This document shows, one piece after another, positions 62,561-64,000 of a stretch of DNA of 64,000 nt. A model generated the notes under the pieces. That model worked only from the letters and a program-made list of their open reading frames with translations. It had not been told where the DNA came from and made no database searches. This stretch comes from RBC074 sp964470555 (GTDB lineage Bacteria > Acidobacteriota > Blastocatellia > RBC074). The stretch is from positions 1-64,000 of the forward strand of contig CAYYDG010000011.1 in the NCBI GenBank assembly GCA_964470555.1. Direction: 5' to 3'. Each line of letters opens with the position of its first letter. Position 1 is the stretch's first letter. Both the position numbers and the translations under genes were made by a program.

Positions 62561-64000
62561 ATGCTGAAACAACTGATCGTTCACGCATGTCATACGACGC
62601 TGCTCATCCTGGCGTTGAATATCGTCGCGTTCGCCGATGAACCGCCAGCCTGGTTGAAACAGACCGCAACGACCAGCCTGCCGACATACGGAAAAGACGT
62701 TCACGCAGTGGTGTTGCACGACGAATCTCGCAAAACCATCGAAGACGACGGCAAGATCAAAACCACTTCGTGGTGGGCGGTGAAAATCCTTTCGCGCGAA
62801 GGTCGCGGCCACGCGCGCGCCAGCGAAAGTTACAACACAGGCTCCAGCAAGGTGAAAGAAATGCGCGCCTGGTTGATTCGCCCCAGCGGCCAAACCATCA
62901 GTTATGGAAAAAAAGAAACCATGGACATGGCGCTGGCCGACAACGATGTTTACAACGATTCGCGCATGAGAATCATTTCCGCCGTCAATGACGTCGAACC
63001 CGGTTGCGTGTTCGGCTACGAAATCATCACCGAAGAACGTGAAGTGTTTTCGCAATTCTTGTGGTTTTTCCAACAGGGCAGCCCGGTGCTGATGTCACGA
63101 TTGACCGTCAATCTGCCGCCAAACTGGCGCGCCGACGCGCTGACCTTCAACCACGCCAAAATCGAACCGCAGATCAGCGGCAACAGCTACACCTGGGAAC
63201 TGCGTAATCTGCAACCGATAGAACCGGAACCGGCCAGCCCGCGCATGTCCAGGCTGGTGGCTTACATCGCCGTCAACGTTTTCCCGCCGGAATCGAAAAC
63301 GACCATGCTGCGCAGCTTCGCCAGTTGGAAAGACGTTTCCAGGTACGCCAGCGAACTCAACGATCCGCAATCCGGTTTCAACGACGCGATGGCCGCCAAA
63401 GCGCGCGAGCTGACGGCCGGCGCCAAAACCGAATTCGAAAAGATTCAGGCGATTGGCCGTCACGCACAAAACGTCAATTACATTTCCATTCAGATTGACG
63501 TTGGTCGCGGCGGAGGTTATCGCCCGCATTCGGCAGTGGACGTGTTCAACAAGAATTACGGCGATTGCAAGGACAAAGCCAACCTGATGCGCGCGATGTT
63601 GAAATCGCTGGGCATCGAATCGTATCCGGTGATTATTTACTCCGGCGACCCGCACCGAGTGCAGCCCGAATGGCCTTCGCCGCAACAATTCAATCATTGC
63701 ATCATCGCCGTCAAAGTCAGCGACGGGACCGAAGCAGCGACAGTCATCAAACATCCGACGCTGGGGCGATTGCTGATTTTCGACCCGACCGATGACGACA
63801 CGCCGGTCGGCGACCTGCCCGATCACGAACAAGGCAGTTTCGCGCTGGTGGCAGCGGGTGAACTTGGTGATTTGGTGAAAATGCCCGTCACTCCGCCCGA
63901 AGCCAATCGCATGGAACGAACCGTTGAAGCCGTGCTCAATGCAGACGGTTCGCTGGTGGCGACGGTCAACGAACGATCTTACGGTCAGGCAGCCGTCGAA
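62561..64000 (+). CDS. Exported DUF3857/transglutaminase protein (partial, runs off the window)
   Basis: The frame begins with an ATG at 62561 (GAAGGGAGAAATT upstream), has a signal peptide (LLILALNIVAFADEP) and is still open at base 64000, giving at least 480 residues. The DUF3857 region is followed by a transglutaminase core with an intact triad: Cys in NYGDCKDKANLMRAML, His in QFNHCIIAV and Asp in LIFDPTDDD. It is a paralog of the preceding gene and likely in the same operon. The C-terminal part is not visible. Confidence 0.85.
   Translation, partial: MLKQLIVHACHTTLLILALNIVAFADEPPAWLKQTATTSLPTYGKDVHAVVLHDESRKTIEDDGKIKTTSWWAVKILSREGRGHARASESYNTGSSKVKEMRAWLIRPSGQTISYGKKETMDMALADNDVYNDSRMRIISAVNDVEPGCVFGYEIITEEREVFSQFLWFFQQGSPVLMSRLTVNLPPNWRADALTFNHAKIEPQISGNSYTWELRNLQPIEPEPASPRMSRLVAYIAVNVFPPESKTTMLRSFASWKDVSRYASELNDPQSGFNDAMAAKARELTAGAKTEFEKIQAIGRHAQNVNYISIQIDVGRGGGYRPHSAVDVFNKNYGDCKDKANLMRAMLKSLGIESYPVIIYSGDPHRVQPEWPSPQQFNHCIIAVKVSDGTEAATVIKHPTLGRLLIFDPTDDDTPVGDLPDHEQGSFALVAAGELGDLVKMPVTPPEANRMERTVEAVLNADGSLVATVNERSYGQAAVE

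Overview
The window looks like a chromosomal segment of an acidobacterium, most likely of the Blastocatellia type. This is inferred, not proven. The best marker is the gene at 56924-60031, an NHL-repeat protein ending in the TIGR03437-type C-terminal domain that is typical of Acidobacteria. Supporting context includes paired GMC oxidoreductases, exported DUF3857 proteins, a DUF1080 protein, a sulfatase and an F420-type LLM enzyme. I saw no rRNA, tRNA, CRISPR array, prophage or replication origin.

Layout. 1-6.2 kb: a gene fragment, then plsC, a GMC oxidoreductase, acpS, pgeF and a partial ATP synthase cluster (atpI, atpB, atpE) closed by a strong terminator. 6.2-16.6 kb: exported proteins, a Tat-exported ThDP enzyme, a hicAB pair, a compact LLM/unknown/cytochrome c cluster, a D-threonine-aldolase-like enzyme, a DUF1080-ankyrin fusion and a sulfatase. 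16.6-21.4 kb: GDP-L-fucose genes (gmd, fcl), a HAD phosphatase and hflX. 21.5-22.8 kb: an IS4-family element with a frameshifted transposase. 23-26.2 kb: a second GMC oxidoreductase and a sialate O-acetylesterase.

26.4-35.5 kb is the most interesting part. It holds a beta-carbonic anhydrase, two SulP anion transporters, a DUF2490 protein, a small exported protein and a histidine kinase with a sigma-54-activator response regulator. By eye, every one of the five transcription units here has a -24/-12 (sigma-54) promoter match with exact GG-N10-GC spacing. I read this as one regulon, probably for bicarbonate/CO2 handling, run by the two-component system encoded inside it.

35.7-42.1 kb is a nitrogen cluster read leftward: glnD, amt, glnK, a beta-barrel porin and a terminator. 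42.5-51.7 kb is an accessory patch: a DinB protein, a membrane winged-helix protein, a TPR protein, a chimeric remnant made of pieces of dinB and gltD, a frameshifted SIR2/NB-ARC/TPR gene of the antiphage STAND type, a pirin, gltD, and an HNH gene pair lying between gltD and gltB. 51.8-56.4 kb is gltB. 56.9-64 kb holds the large NHL protein and two DUF3857 transglutaminase-like proteins. The first of these lacks the catalytic residues and the second has them and runs off the window.

Three single-base frameshifts, all in or beside short A/T runs, were found by conceptual translation (IS4 transposase and two in the STAND gene). They may be real decay or assembly errors.
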